From Rosellinia necatrix (Eukaryota > Ascomycota > Sordariomycetes > Xylariales > Xylariaceae), in NCBI GenBank assembly GCA_021209875.1, contig JAGYVD010000004.1, positions 744,001 through 808,000 on the forward strand: DNA of 64,000 nt, given 5' to 3'. The notes beneath the pieces were generated by a model. That model did no database searches, was not told where the DNA came from, and worked only from the letters and a program-made list of their open reading frames with translations. This document shows, one piece after another, positions 9,923 to 22,000 of the stretch. The position numbers were made by a program, and so were the translations under genes. The first letter of the stretch is position 1. The number at the start of each line of letters is the position of its first letter.

Positions 9923-10548
9923 TGTGAAGTTATCTCGGAGACTAGGTTTGGGTAGCGTCGCTGATGCCCAATGGATTCCGAACGAGTGTGTGGTAAAGCT
10001 TCGAACAGCGAGCGGTTGAGGCGACGCAATTCGACACAGCTAAGGAGAAGCCAGCTCAGCAGTGGAGTGACGGCGAACGGGCACAGGTTGATAGGTGTCC
10101 GTGAAGGGGACTATGTGTAAGCTGATACACGACTGTGTTTGTTATTTTGAGCGCGCGCGGGTTGGTGGCGGCTGGCTGTGTGCTCAAGCTGGTGGTAGGA
10201 GGGAGAGCAGGTTCGCCTATCGATGAAAGAGGGGAAGCAGGAGGAAAAGTGGCGAAAGGGTGTGATGGGAGGGAAACAGGAGGTCTTATTGCACGCTCGG
10301 CTGTTCTGGTGTGGTAGTGGATGTGAGGTAGGGGTGGTCGCGAATTGGGAGACCGAGATGGTGTAGAGACTGGATACCGCAGACTGTAGGGACCGTGGGT
10401 ACGTAGGCAGGTAGTGAAGGATGGAGGGATGTAAGAGGGGAGAGCCACAGCCAAGCTAGAGGTGGGGGAGACGTCTTATGTTATGCACCTCGAGATTAGC
10501 GGGTTAGCGGGTTCTCTAACGGTGCCGGTGTCGAAAGGCGCGCGATGG

Positions 10549-10570
10549 GAGCGAGCGAGCGAGCGAGCGA
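10549..10570. repeat. GAGC tetranucleotide repeat
   Basis: About five tandem GAGC units in intergenic DNA upstream of the KEN-box gene. Confidence 0.85.
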
Positions 10571-12045
10571 AAGAGAGTGAAGAGAGGCGGACAGGCGGCC
10601 AGGTCGACAGTAAGGGAGCCGGGACGGAGGACGAGATGTTACAGAACCGGGAGCGTTGGCGTACGGCAGATGCAGCTGAGTGGTCCAATGTTGTACATGC
10701 ACGGGTATTGTAACCGATGTAATATATACCGTCGAGAGAAATGGCTCGGGCATAGAGTGAATGAGAGAGGAGGAAGGGGGGAGGGCACAATGGGCGGGGA
10801 CCGCAGGAATAGGTGGTCGTGGTGAATTGATTGGGCTCGAGACGGCAAAGGGGAGGGAAGTAGGTGCGCTACATGGCAGCAGTAGGGGAGCAGGAGGGAG
10901 CAGAAGACGGGCAGTGGGCGGCAGTAATAGGTGCCTACACGCTTTGGCCTCAAACAGGCGTTGTACAGCTGTGTGTGTGTGCCGTGTGCTTGGCAAACTA
11001 GCGTGTTGCAGACGCGCAGTGGGGCTGGCGAGAGGGCGTGGCCGCCAATCAGACGAGGGCCGACACTGGATTCAATGGGCCCAACACGGGATTTCGGAAC
11101 AATTCACCAGGGATGGGAGGTGTTCACAGGCAGGTACTTGGGTACCTGCTGCACTTCACTCAGATTTCGGTGGGAAACTGGTTGATGGATCGAAGCTAGC
11201 GTACGGGCAAGCAAGGGCCAACCTGCCCAGGCATACCTACTGGCTCCAAGGAGTTTGCTGAATGCGGACAGGCATGGTTTTTAATTAGGTGGCACAGCAG
11301 CAGGCAGGAAGCTGATTCGCCCAGGCCAACCCATCACCCGTCACCCGGGCTATATCAGCCCCACAGAAAGCCGCTGAGCAGCTGTCGCGCGCCCAGCTGG
11401 AACACCCCGTCGACAGGCCAATCATCGCGTCCAGCTGCCGGCCAAGACAGATCCAGGGAGGGGCCGTGGGGTACCACCGGCGCAGGCCAGGGCTCTCTCC
11501 AGGGGCGGCTAGGCAGCCCAATCAGTTGCACACCTCCGCTGGCCTCCAGGCGACGCCGCGACACCTCCCGTTTCCACGCGTAAAGGGGCGGCAAGGACCT
11601 CACGACCTCTCGCATGCAGCCCTCTCGCGGTCATAAAGGCCTGCCCCCCTTCCCATTCGTGTCGAGGTGGGCGTCGGGGTGCGGTCGAGGTGTGACCATC
11701 GGATCCGCCGTGGACTGACTGCTGCCAAGCGATCCCCAAGTGGCCGACTATCGAACGAAGATCGGCCCGGCAGAGACAATGCTGGGGTCAAGCCCTCGGG
11801 TCTCATTTGCATTACTGTCTCAAAGCCAGCGCGGCCAGCGCGCCCGGCGCTCTCGTGATGCCGATTGCGAAACATGAACTGCATCCCCGGCCTTTAGTGA
11901 GAGCTTGAGGTGGCGAAGTCGACGGCATTGCATCCAGTTGATGGTGCCTCGACGGTGCCCTTTTGTCATCCATCGTGCAGGTTGGTCTCGGTTGAACTCG
12001 GTTGGACTCTTGAAATGATGCGGTGAGGAGCCGGCCCTCCTTCCG

Positions 12046-12117
12046 CACACGCACACACATATACACACGCACACATATACACACATACACATACACATAC
12101 ACATACACATATACACA
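12046..12117. repeat. CA/CACATA microsatellite
   Basis: Compound run of ACACAC, ATACAC and CACATA units. It creates an artefactual Cys/Val/Tyr-rich frame on the minus strand. Confidence 0.95.
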
Positions 12118-13225
12118 CCTTGACGGGAGCGGGTGATGGTGTGTGGTGATGAAGTAATCCGTAGCCGTATAGGAAATTCAGACCAGGGAGGAGTCCCGGG
12201 ACGCGCATGGCCGCTTACACCAAGCCCAAATGCTAGGCAAACTTGCACCACCACCCGACCGTCGCGCATTGTGTATGAGGAGCTGATCCGGTCGCGAGCT
12301 CCGCGGCCATCTAGGCTGGGCAAACCTATCAAGCCCTAGGGCGTCAGGGCCCAGGCTCCGTGCATGATTACAAGGCCGCCGTTCAGGTGGTGTTGACGCG
12401 AACCTTGGTCCCTTCTTTTCCGGAAGCGTTGGATAGCCAGGTCGCCATTGCGGCCGTAGGGGGCCAGCTGCAGCGCTACTCCTGCCCTCGTGTTTTATTC
12501 GAAACGAGAGCTTTCCCGCGTAAGTAGGTGGGCCGCGTGCTCTATCACTGCCGTCATGATAGGTAGTCCACAATAGACTGACGTCTTGGGTAGAACAAAG
12601 GATCGATTAACCACACCGCGTCACGTAGGCCCAACCTTACCCACTGGCATGGCCGCCGTCCTACCGTGACAGCGAAGCCGAGTCTAGAGCGTCTGAGTTG
12701 TCATGCATGTATGACCTAGGAGGGCATGGCTGCTCTGTCAGTCGCCTTCGATACCAGTAACAGCTTAGATAAATATATGGAGACTAAGCGGAGAAGCGTT
12801 GCCTATAGCCTCCCATCGGACCAGTCGTCTGAAGAAAAGATGTTGGGTCGGATGTTATATGTGCTAGCGTGCTGTCCTCGCTATCGGGGATCACGTGGCC
12901 CCGGAATAGGTGGCCTAGACGAGCAGCGCTGGCCTAGTCAAAGCTGGGCTGTGTGAGCCCACCCCCGAACTCTGCCCTGTCATCTAAGAAGTTTTCGGAG
13001 GCAGCACCCGGCGGTCTAGTCGGGCGTATACCAGCCCTCCATAAGGAGATACCCCGTCTCTATGGGGCACTTCAGCCGCTCTCTACAACTAACTCTACGA
13101 TGGAAATGCTCGCTCAAATATTCTACAGAGGAATGATAGCCGTATTGTGATCAGAATGCATCGCTTTCACTTATTCTGCGAGTGTTCTGAGGTTCGTTAT
13201 GACGAAGCCTGGAGCACATCGTAGT

Positions 13226-13465
13226 TCAGGTGACGCCTGGTCGAGTATCACTCTTCAGGGTATAGTTTATGACCGTGAGTTTAACAAATGGCACATTATA
13301 CTTTCGTCGCTGCCATTTCCATTTCTTTAATTTGTCCGTCCATTCCTTAGCTATACCAATAATTACATATTGCAAATGCCTCTCAATTTTGAGTGGTCTT
13401 GGCGACGCTTTACGGCGTGTCCACTCCGCGAAATCCGCCGACCTCCAATCATAAGACACAGCCAT
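13226..13465 (-). pseudogene. Possible RNase H-like domain scrap
   Basis: The minus frame contains PLKIERHLQYVIIGIAKEW followed by TDKLKKWKW. Its spacing resembles the fungal RNase H segment whose consensus is roughly IATDSxYVxxGxxxW...W. The acidic Asp of that motif is not present (His instead) and no other RNase H motif is visible, so if the resemblance is real this is a dead fragment, perhaps from a transposon or a degraded gene. A chance match is also possible. Confidence 0.28.
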
Positions 13466-15062
13466 TCTCGATTGCGAGTTTAATATATTGATGTATGTAA
13501 ATATGCCAATGCTCGTATATCATGCGTATGAATGCTTTTTTGTTTAAAATAAACTCAGAACATAGCCAGTAGTATAGAGATAAGACCATGACTGAGCAGA
13601 AGGACACGAGAAGACGGTTCGTTGAGGGGACATTCTACCCTGCCCTCCCAAAGCCTCAGAGCTAGCGAGTTCGGGCATCTGGTAAGATGCAAATCGAGGT
13701 TCGCGCAATTTATTCTTCATTTAATTATGTACAACATTGTAGCAGAACGATAATTGGATTATAACAGGCTTACGGGAGTGCTCCTCTACGATATCCACTA
13801 ATAATATGAAAAGTTCAGTGATTCTAAGAAGGCAGAGCTCATCTTCTACCTGTATCCATATCATGACGGAATTGATGCGATTTTCAAATGTTGAAAGAAT
13901 CGAATAGAGTTTAGATGCTAATGATATTACATTTGGGTTTGAAAAGAGTCAGAACGCCTAATCACCCACTTGCGAAACACATTCAAGCAGTGAGAACCGT
14001 TTTTCTAATGAAACAAACCGAATGCCGCTAGGATGAAATAAATTATTCTCCACTATGTCATTGGGTTGGCTACCCGTCCAATGTCTCAGGTTGTCGATCG
14101 TCATAAATCCGAATTTGTCTTGTATCCCCTTGAAGAATAACTTTCACGACAACTGGCCCCCAGATTTTCGATTCCCATGAACCCCTTTTCGACTTTTCAA
14201 TATGTTCTCTCTTCATAATATAAGCCGACCCTACTTATTACCTTCCCCCACCGCCTCACATCGATACCTCGATCTAATTTACAAGGACTCTTATCTACTG
14301 AAACAGAGTGTATAGACAGACTCGGCAAATAGGGGGTCCCGTGGCCGAAAATTGGTGTCAACGCAGCATCAACACAAGGGCAGCTGAGATCTTGTTTAAT
14401 CTTTGAAATAATCACTCCATACCTTCAGGCCTTTTATACCTTCATTCAATCTCCATAAACAAGCTGAAAATAGACACCACAAACGCCACACAACGTGTTG
14501 GCAGCGCGTCGCGACAGCCACCAGACCAGGTGAACAAGTCAATACTCAGACATTTGCGGTTTAGTGGAATTGCTTCAATGCTTCATACGCTTGGAAATAC
14601 GTTGAAGAGAAATCCTAAAGTTGACCCTCCGATTTTCTTGCCTGCATCGTATTCAAGCAAATGCCAGAGGCACAAAAGTAATGCGTTTCTCTACTTCCCC
14701 TGAGATTTCTTATATTAATACCCTTCTATTTTCCATGGCTTCATTACCCGGCGCGCCCATCGAGCAGTCATCTAAATCATTGTTCCACCCCAATGACCTT
14801 CACTCAAGATGCGGAGCAACTAAACCAACTACAATCCTGTTCAAACCAACGGAGAATTTGCAAAGCCTTATTGACAATTAAAATGGTCTGTTAGCCACCC
14901 TTGTTGACTTCCTGACGGAAAAGTAAGGTCATTTATACATGCATTTGCGCGGCATCCATCCTGGTCTTTTGTCAAGGAAAAATGGAATTGTTAATTCTTT
15001 TTTAATTATGTGGGTATATATGCGAACTACTCTGTGACACCTTTCAAAGAAGCGCTGCAATT
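13466..15062. other. Gene-poor, moderately AT-rich flank
   Basis: Short open frames (14197-14415 minus, 14621-14881 plus) have no motif that I recognise. The composition is intermediate between the GC-rich gene region and the AT block, as expected where RIP or decay has acted on the edge of repetitive DNA. Confidence 0.45.
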
Positions 15063-15383
15063 ATGGTCAAAGTTACCCGTCCATGTACGCTTGCTACAAC
15101 TGAGTACAATTCCCTGGCATGTTTAGAAAGTCACCTTCCAAGATTTCTGGCATTGAAGCCCCACACTTTGGTGCGTTTAGAGAACTTCCACTTGCTCTTC
15201 ATTACTTTGATACCTGGACAAGATTTCGAGCATATATGGCCTGAGCTGGGCGATGCTCAATGGCGGAAACTTAGTTCCAAGGTTGACGAACTACTCTCAG
15301 GGCTTCACTCGCTTTCACTGTCTGGTACAATGCTTGGCGACGTGGAAGCAGACGAATGTAGGGACCCTATGCGAGCTATTTGA
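15063..15383 (+). pseudogene. APH-type (kinase-like) phosphotransferase fragment
   Basis: Fungal proteins of the aminoglycoside phosphotransferase/kinase-like family carry an N-lobe to hinge segment with the features seen here: LESHLPRF, then LVRLENFHLLFITLIPGQ (the 'LxFxxIPG' hinge), DFEHIWPELGDAQ and a LLSGLHSLSL helix, ending near GDVEADECRD. The open frame starts at an internal-looking Met and stops straight after that segment. There is no glycine-rich loop before it and no HGD catalytic loop or DFD motif after it. It covers roughly one third of a normal 280-400-residue protein, so it is a remnant. Its substrate cannot be inferred. It sits between decayed sequences and just upstream of the second small gene fragment. 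Confidence 0.7.
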
Positions 15384-15414
15384 ATCAAATCAGCGCCAAT
15401 GTGGAATCAGGAAT

Positions 15415-15552
15415 AGTTTTAAGGCTTCGTCTTTGTCGGCTGTAAGAGAGTCCTTAGCCGTGTATACTAGACTGTTGCCCTACAGTTGGGGGCATGAGGG
15501 CGACTTATCTCCAACGGAACCGCTCTTGTTATCTCTTACTAATTACAGATAG
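15415..15552 (+). pseudogene. Gene fragment, possibly CorA-like (copy 2)
   Basis: The frame reads SSLSAVRESLAVYTRLLPYS and then WGHEGDLSPTEPLLLSLTNYR before a TAG stop at the codon where copy 1 (2046-2201) continues with R-V-H-F. About 70 bp are nearly identical to copy 1 at the DNA level, including CTTATCTCCAACGGAACCGCT. The premature stop here and the missing flanks show that both are broken pieces of the same kind of gene. The CorA-like identity is tentative. Confidence 0.45.
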
Positions 15553-15706
15553 TCCACTTTAGTATTAGGATTGCGTAAAGATGGTAAATAACTTAACTCC
15601 AATTAGAAGCTTCACCTGGTGCAAATACCTGCCAAAGTTCGTGTGCCGAATCAAGCAGATATGCCTGCGACAAGGGATTTTCTTTATTTACATGGTGCCC
15701 AATGAC

Positions 15707-16291
15707 TTAGTTGTCATCTTCTTGATATTCAAGCTCTTCTTGATCTTGGTCCTCACAACCACCATAGTCTGGGCCGAAGTAGGGCATCATCCTCCATTTC
15801 CCGGTAGACCAGGTTCCCTCATCAATCATTCCCATACTTAACATCATCTCCCAGATATCCATGACATAGTCTTGACAATTCCAAGAAAGCCCTTCGCCCG
15901 GAACCGCTATACGGCCAACGGCATCGATGAAATTTGGGCCCCAACATGCGTTCATTTGGCCCAGGTGCACAAGAGTGAGGCATCTCGATAAGTCTTTGGG
16001 GTTGATTTCGAGGTGTCTGGGTATGAATGGGCCATCTGCAATCTTCTGAATAACTCGGAAAAGATCCCACTGTTGACCTGTAGGATTGTAGATTGCAAAA
16101 GCCCAGGCATAGTAATTTCCAAACTGGGGTATATATATGGCACAATAGAGGTCGACATATTGGTCCGGACTGTTCTGCTTAGATTTTGGGCTCTTTTGAC
16201 CCGAATGCTTCTTGCCTTGTCGGGAGTTTTCTGTGCTAGGACCAGCCTTGTCCTGGATGTAACTGGATTTATGATGCTTGTGTTCAACCAT
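15707..16291 (-). CDS. NCQDYV-motif fungal hypothetical protein (possible permuted papain-like fold)
   Basis: An intact, intronless 194-codon frame with an ATG start and no other intact gene within 5 kb. Residues 1-44 are basic, Ser/Lys-rich and look disordered. Residues 45-160 form a compact domain: YVDLYCAIYIP, NYYAWAFAIYNP (59-70), WDLFRVI, LVHLGQ, and WNCQDYVMDIWEMM (137-150). The C-terminus is acidic. I recall WNCQDYV-type motifs from many uncharacterised fungal proteins. The order of a His-containing strand followed by NC-x-[HD]-[FY]-V resembles LRAT/PPPDE-type permuted papain folds. Here the residue where I expect the strand His is Ala62, while Cys139 is kept. That would make it an inactive or non-peptidase version, but this is inference. 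No signal peptide or membrane helix is seen. It is the last gene before the AT-rich block. Confidence 0.7.
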   Translation of the reverse strand: MVEHKHHKSSYIQDKAGPSTENSRQGKKHSGQKSPKSKQNSPDQYVDLYCAIYIPQFGNYYAWAFAIYNPTGQQWDLFRVIQKIADGPFIPRHLEINPKDLSRCLTLVHLGQMNACWGPNFIDAVGRIAVPGEGLSWNCQDYVMDIWEMMLSMGMIDEGTWSTGKWRMMPYFGPDYGGCEDQDQEELEYQEDDN

Positions 16292-17240
16292 TTAGAAAGG
16301 TGAAGAATATAGAATATGTAGATTGTAATATTGTATCTGTTTGTTGGCACAAGGAGAGTTTAGAGTTAGTGTACATACATCTGAACTGAGATCAAGTAAG
16401 GTTATATATCCTTTATAGCTGTATTAAATGGCGATTCTACGCCCTTAACCCCACATGACGAGGCAGGGATCTATTGTAGAGAGTTATGTGGTCATACTAT
16501 AATTACATGATCAGACCTTAGTTACTGTATTAATTTACTATTAAGCGGGATTCTAGATGGCTTGGAAGAAACCTTGAACAAGAGTTTCATAGCACCAAGC
16601 GCTAGTCTATTGGGTAAATCAGATGCGCATGACCATTCCGTGCGACAGTCAGCGTAGTCTAGACCGAGTTGCAAAGATACCACCACCATAACTGTCCAAA
16701 GTTGATATTCTGATTTGGCAAGGTAGGCAGAGATTGTCGAACAACATGCATCCACGTTTTGGGAATATGTTCATGCTTGAGGGCTACGTGGCTTTCATGT
16801 AACAACAGGGGAGTAGTTGCGACAAGGGTTAGATTCTAGAGCTTTAGATGTAAGCTTCATTTATCGAATAATCTTGACCCTTAATGATTAGATGGAGAAA
16901 AATGGAAGGGCTTCAGTTATCCTGCGTGAATATATTGGTCTATCTATGCCATCTCTGACTTGTTCTGGGTACACCCAATCTGGAAATGCGTAATACGTGC
17001 GACGCTGGTACAGTTCTGCAACAGAACGAATACAGAATAAATGTAAGGGCTAGCGACACACGCGAAATAGTATTTATGTGCTGAACGCAGCAAATACCAC
17101 AAGACTTTGAAATGAGGACAAAATATATAACTAAGTTATTAAGTAGAAAAAAAAGTGAAGTTAATAATAAAGAAGTTTGTAAGTAAAGTTGTTTAATAGG
17201 CTCAATTAATATAGACTTGTTAAAGAAGTGTGGGTTATAT
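16292..17240. other. Transition zone into the AT-rich block
   Basis: No supported gene. Frames at 16522-16755 and 16940-17248 (minus) have no recognisable motif. The G+C content drops sharply after about 17,090, and poly-A/T and TATATA runs begin. Confidence 0.5.
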
Positions 17241-17436
17241 TTAAACAATTTCCTTTTTTATATATAACTTATAACACAAGTGAACAACAGATTTAAATAA
17301 ACAACGCTTTTTTAGCACTTTTATATATATAATTAAAATGATATAATTATAATATAAAAAATAAATTAAATCTAATTAGAATTGTATAATTAAATGTGTA
17401 TATTTGATTGGAATAACATACTAGATAAACACCCTG

Positions 17437-17585
17437 TAGTATAGTTTACCAGGGGTAATATAGTATTAAGACTGTAAAAGTGTGACATAGATTTAAAAAA
17501 AAAGCTTCTAGTCCTTGCAGGACTAAAAGCTTTAAGCTAGTGATTTTATTTAATCTATATAATTTTTATTTAGCTAGCTATGCTA
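17437..17585 (-). repeat. Relic of the TGACACAG hairpin element at the compartment border
   Basis: The sequence aligns with the minus-oriented arm at 55645-55830: GTTTACCAGGGGTA, GTATTAAG, TGTAAAAGTGTGACATAGATT, then a hairpin AGTCCT-TGC-AGGACT and TTAGCTAGCTATGCTAG. Differences from the other arm are mostly C/T and G/A. The terminal TGTGTCA end is no longer recognisable. Confidence 0.75.
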
Positions 17586-17737
17586 GGAAAAGAAAAAGGT
17601 TTTTTCTTTAATGAGGTTAAATATTAAAGCTGTAATAAAAAATGATTATTTATATCACCAACAGGGCACACCGCGCAGTATAAATAGCATATATTCTGGG
17701 GGGGAGCGTAAGCCTAATATAGGTCGCTTTTAATATA

Positions 17738-18170
17738 AAGCTGCAGCTAAAAGTATAGCAAACATATGTTTATTTTTTAGTATTAAATTTAATATATAGT
17801 CAGGCATAAAAAGCTAGCTAAAAAATGTTTTATATTATATATATTATTTATTAATTAAAAAAACCTAATTTCTTTTAATAGCCTGTTATTATTAAATAAT
17901 AAATAAAATAAATTTAAAACTATTTTGAGCTTAATATATTTAAAAATTAAAGTTAAAAAAAGAATTAAATAATAAAGCTTTAATTTTAATAAAACTTAAT
18001 AATTTATATTATTGATAAAATATATTATATAATATAAATAATATATATTTTAAAAAAATATAAATTTAATATAAGTTGTTTCTAAAATAAAACTATAATT
18101 AAAAATATAGCAAACGTATGCTTATTTTTAATATTAATAATATAAATTTAAAAACTATATAGTCAAATTT
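17738..18170. repeat. Short direct duplication (about 90 bp)
   Basis: The motif ATAGCAAACATATG followed by TTTATTTTT at about 17,755 recurs as ATAGCAAACGTATG followed by CTTATTTTT at about 18,108, with similar flanking sequence on both sides ending in ATATAGTCA. The spacing is about 350 bp. It is probably part of a decayed repeat. Confidence 0.5.
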
Positions 18171-18737
18171 AAAACTAGCTTAAAATATTTAAACTTATTT
18201 ATTGTTTGTTAAAAGTTTTTATTTTATTTAATAAATAATAATTAATAAAAATTAAAAAATTTATATATTTATTATATTTTTATATATATAATAAAATAAA
18301 TTTTATGTTAAATTTATATAATTATATATAAATTAATATATTATAATATAATTTATAAACGTAATAAAAAGTTTTATAAAATTTAAATGCTTTAGTTTTT
18401 AAAAATATAAATATATAAAATAAAAACATAATAAATTTGCAAATTAATATATATATATTAAAATTAATATTTTATTTTAAAAAGTTTATTATATAAATAC
18501 TAAAAGTTTATAATAAACTATTTATAGCGTTTAATTATTAATATTTATTTTAAAGCGTTTTTGTTGATTTTTATTTTATATAATAATATATAAAATAATT
18601 TTATATTTAAATTAAAAAATTAAATCAATAATTTTAATAAGCTTAAAACAGCTTTTTTATAAAGCTTTTATAAATTAGATTTATATATATTTAATAAGTA
18701 TATTGGCGCACAGGCCAATACAAGTAAACTGTTATAC

Positions 18738-19007
18738 TGTAATAGCTGCAATAGCGGCAGTTGGAGCGGAGTCTAATTATACCTATATATTAGGAAGAAA
18801 AACTAAAGTTAAAAGAAGAAGAGAAGTATATATAGGGCCGACGGCCAGAATTTTTACTTATATATATTACTAGCTATTTATTATATGACTAGCTTACTAT
18901 ATTTATTATTTTATATTTATACTTAGTTAGCCGGAGAACTAATTAAAAGCTGCTAAGCTATTTATTTGTTTAGCTAATTAAAGCTATTATAGCTGTAAGT
19001 TATAATA
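18738..19007. repeat. Left LTR of element 1
   Basis: 270 bp, matching 25247-25516 without needing gaps. It is more mutated than the right copy: AGCCGGAGAACTAATTAAAAG here against AGCCGGGGAACTAATCAGGGG there. Confidence 0.85.
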
Positions 19008-22000
19008 ATTTTTTTTTTATAAAAAAACTTAGCTTAAGTTTTTAGCTGCGCAGAACTAAAAATATATTAAGCTGATTTTTTTAAAGCTGTTTTTGCTACG
19101 TTTAAAACTTAAACTAAAGATTTTTAAATTAATACTTTTAAGCAATAAAAAAATATTTTCGGCGTATATAATTAATTAAAATCTAAAAGTTTTTAATTTT
19201 TAGTTTTATATTTATTACGTTAATTAATTAATTTTTATTTAATTTATTTTTAATTAAGCTATTTATTATATTATTTACGTTTTATTTATAATTTTAGCTG
19301 CGTTTTATTTTTTAATATATTATTTTTTTTATATGTTTTAGCAAATATTTTTTTTTTAGCTGCTTTAATTTAGTTTTATAGCTGCTTTAGTAGTCCTGCT
19401 TTTTTTAAATATTTATTATAATATTTTTTTAGCTTAATTAAAGCGTTTTTTAAGTCGGCAGCTAAATATTAATTATTATTATATTTTAGCTTTTTAAAAC
19501 ATTTTATAAAACAGTTTTTTTTTTAAATTTTTAATAACAAGATTTTTTTTTTTTTTTTTTTAACGCTTTATTAACTATTTTTTTTAATCGGAGCACTTTT
19601 ATTTAAATAAAAAGTTATTAATATATTTTATAATTATTTAATATAAAACTAGCGGCTTTTTATTATATTATTAATAATTTTAGTTTAAATATATTAAAAC
19701 GGTTAGCTTTAATATTAACAACTTTATAAACTTGTTATATTATTAAATAGTTTAGTTTATTGCTAGGTTAATCGGTTTATTTTTTTTTTTTTTATAGCAT
19801 AAATATATAGTTTTTAATTATAAAGTTTAAATTTTATTAATATTTATTAGCTTATATAATTATTTATTATTATATTTTTATATTTATATTTTTATTTGTT
19901 TAATATAATTATAAACTTTTTTATAAACGCTTATGTTTTTTTTAAATAGTTTTTTTTAACTTGTTTTTTTTATAGTTGTTTTACTTTTATTTAAAACTTT
20001 TAATTAAACGTTATATTTATCGGCGTTTTTATTAATACTTTTTTAAAAACAGCTTTTTTAAAGCTTTATAAAATAAAAATGCTTATATAACGTTTAAAGC
20101 TAAAAACGCTTTAAACTAGTTTTTTAAAAATAATTAATATATAATTACAGCTGCTGATTTATTTATTAATATATTATTTTTATTTGTTTTATTAATTAAT
20201 AATGTTCTGCTATTAAAAAGTCCAGCTTTATATTATAAATTTTTAACAGCTTGTTTATAAAATTAACAATAAACTAGCTTTTTTTATTACTAATTATTTT
20301 TAATTTTTATATATTTAATAAAAACTTTTATAATATATTCTAGCAGTATTTTTATTATTACCGACTTTTTATATATAATTATCTATGTTAGTTTTAATAG
20401 TTTATTAATTATATAAAATATTATATTATTTTTATATTTATTTTTAAAAAAGTTTTAAAATTTATTACTATATATTACTATATATATTTTAGCACTTATA
20501 AAAAGTTAGTTTTTTAATATTTTATTATAAAAACTTTTATAAAATAATAAAAATAGTTTATAATATATTAATAAATTTTATAATATAGTTTTAACTATTA
20601 ATAATATTAAAATATTAAATGTTTTATTTTTTGCAGCTTAAATATATTATTACTAGTTTTATATAAGCTTGTTTAATTATTTAAATTTATAAATTATTTA
20701 ATTTAAAAACAATTAATTCTTTTTATATAATAAAAAATTTTTAATATTAACTAGTTAAAATTTTTATTAGCTTAAGCTTTTTTTAATATTTATTTAAACT
20801 AATATTATATTAATAAGTTTTAAATATTATATATATAAATATTATTTTTAATAATAATAAAATATAATATTTTTATAATATATATTTTATATATATTTTT
20901 ATTATTTTAAAATTATTAGTTTAAAAAACTATAGTTTTTATTTATTTTATATTATTTTTATATTTTTAAGTTTTTATTAGTTTAAAAAATGTTTATTATT
21001 ATATTTTTAATTTTAAACAATATATAATATTAAAATTATAATATATAATAAGCTTAGCTTATTTAATTTATTTTAAGTTTAAAATTTTTTTATACTAAAA
21101 TATTTTAATATAATATAATTTATAATAATTAAAAACAGCTGCAGCTGTTATAAGCTTATTAGTTTTATTTTTAATAAAACAGCTTTTTAACTACTACTAG
21201 TATTTTTTATTATAAATACTATAATTTAATTTTATATTATAAAAGTTTTTAAATAAAATATAACTAGCTGTTATAAAACGTTTATAATTTTTTTATAATA
21301 AAACGCCAGCAGCTATACTATTAGATATATTTATTTTTATTTTAGTTTTATTTTTATAATTAAAATATTTTAATATTAATATATTAATAAGTTTATTTTT
21401 AACGTTTTAAACGTTTTTTAATAAAAATTTAATTAAATTAAATTAGTTTTAATATAAATTAAATTATTTAATAGCTTAACTATTTATTTATATTTATAAA
21501 TAAACTTTTTATAAAAGTTATAAAAACTTAAAAATAACTATATTTTTTTAATAACGTTTTATTTTTTTTAAATATTTTTAATTATAAATAATTTTAATTT
21601 TATTAAAATTAATTTTTATGTTTTTAATTTTAATAATAAATTTAAAAACTTAGTTTTTTATATAAAACTTATATTTTTTAAGTCGGCTTATAATCCTGTT
21701 TTTTAAAACATAATAATATTTTATTTATATAATATTAATATTTTAGTTTATTATTTAAATAAATTAAAATATTATTAATATAAGCTTTATAAAAATATTT
21801 AAATATTTTTATAATATATTATTAATATATTTTAAAAATTACTATTTTATTAATTAATTTAAAAACAGTATTTTAAACTAATAAGCTTTATATCGCGTTT
21901 AAAAATAGTTAATTTTTGTTTTTTTTATAATATAAATATAATAAAATATTTATTTATTATTAATTTTAATAAATATTTTAGCTAAAATTATATAAGCTAG

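Larger units (their letters stand above)
9923..13225. other. Long intergenic region, no supported gene
   Basis: GC-rich up to about 12.6 kb, then falling. Many overlapping frames exist on both strands (for example 10056-10454, 10496-10996 and 11820-12332), but they are simple-sequence translations (Pro/Ser/Leu or Cys/Val repeats) without motifs. The part next to 9922 is the promoter and leader of the KEN-box gene. A 76-codon plus frame at 12726-12956 is unrecognised. Confidence 0.45.

Noticed and set aside
10056..12573. Pro/Ser- and Cys/Val-rich frames in the intergenic region
   Set aside because: They derive from CT-rich and CACATA repeats, overlap on both strands and lack motifs.
12726..13150. 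Two adjacent plus frames as a possible small gene
   Set aside because: No homology that I recognise and no convincing splice signals between them.
16522..17248. Minus frames near the AT border
   Set aside because: Short, compositionally driven, no recognisable domain.
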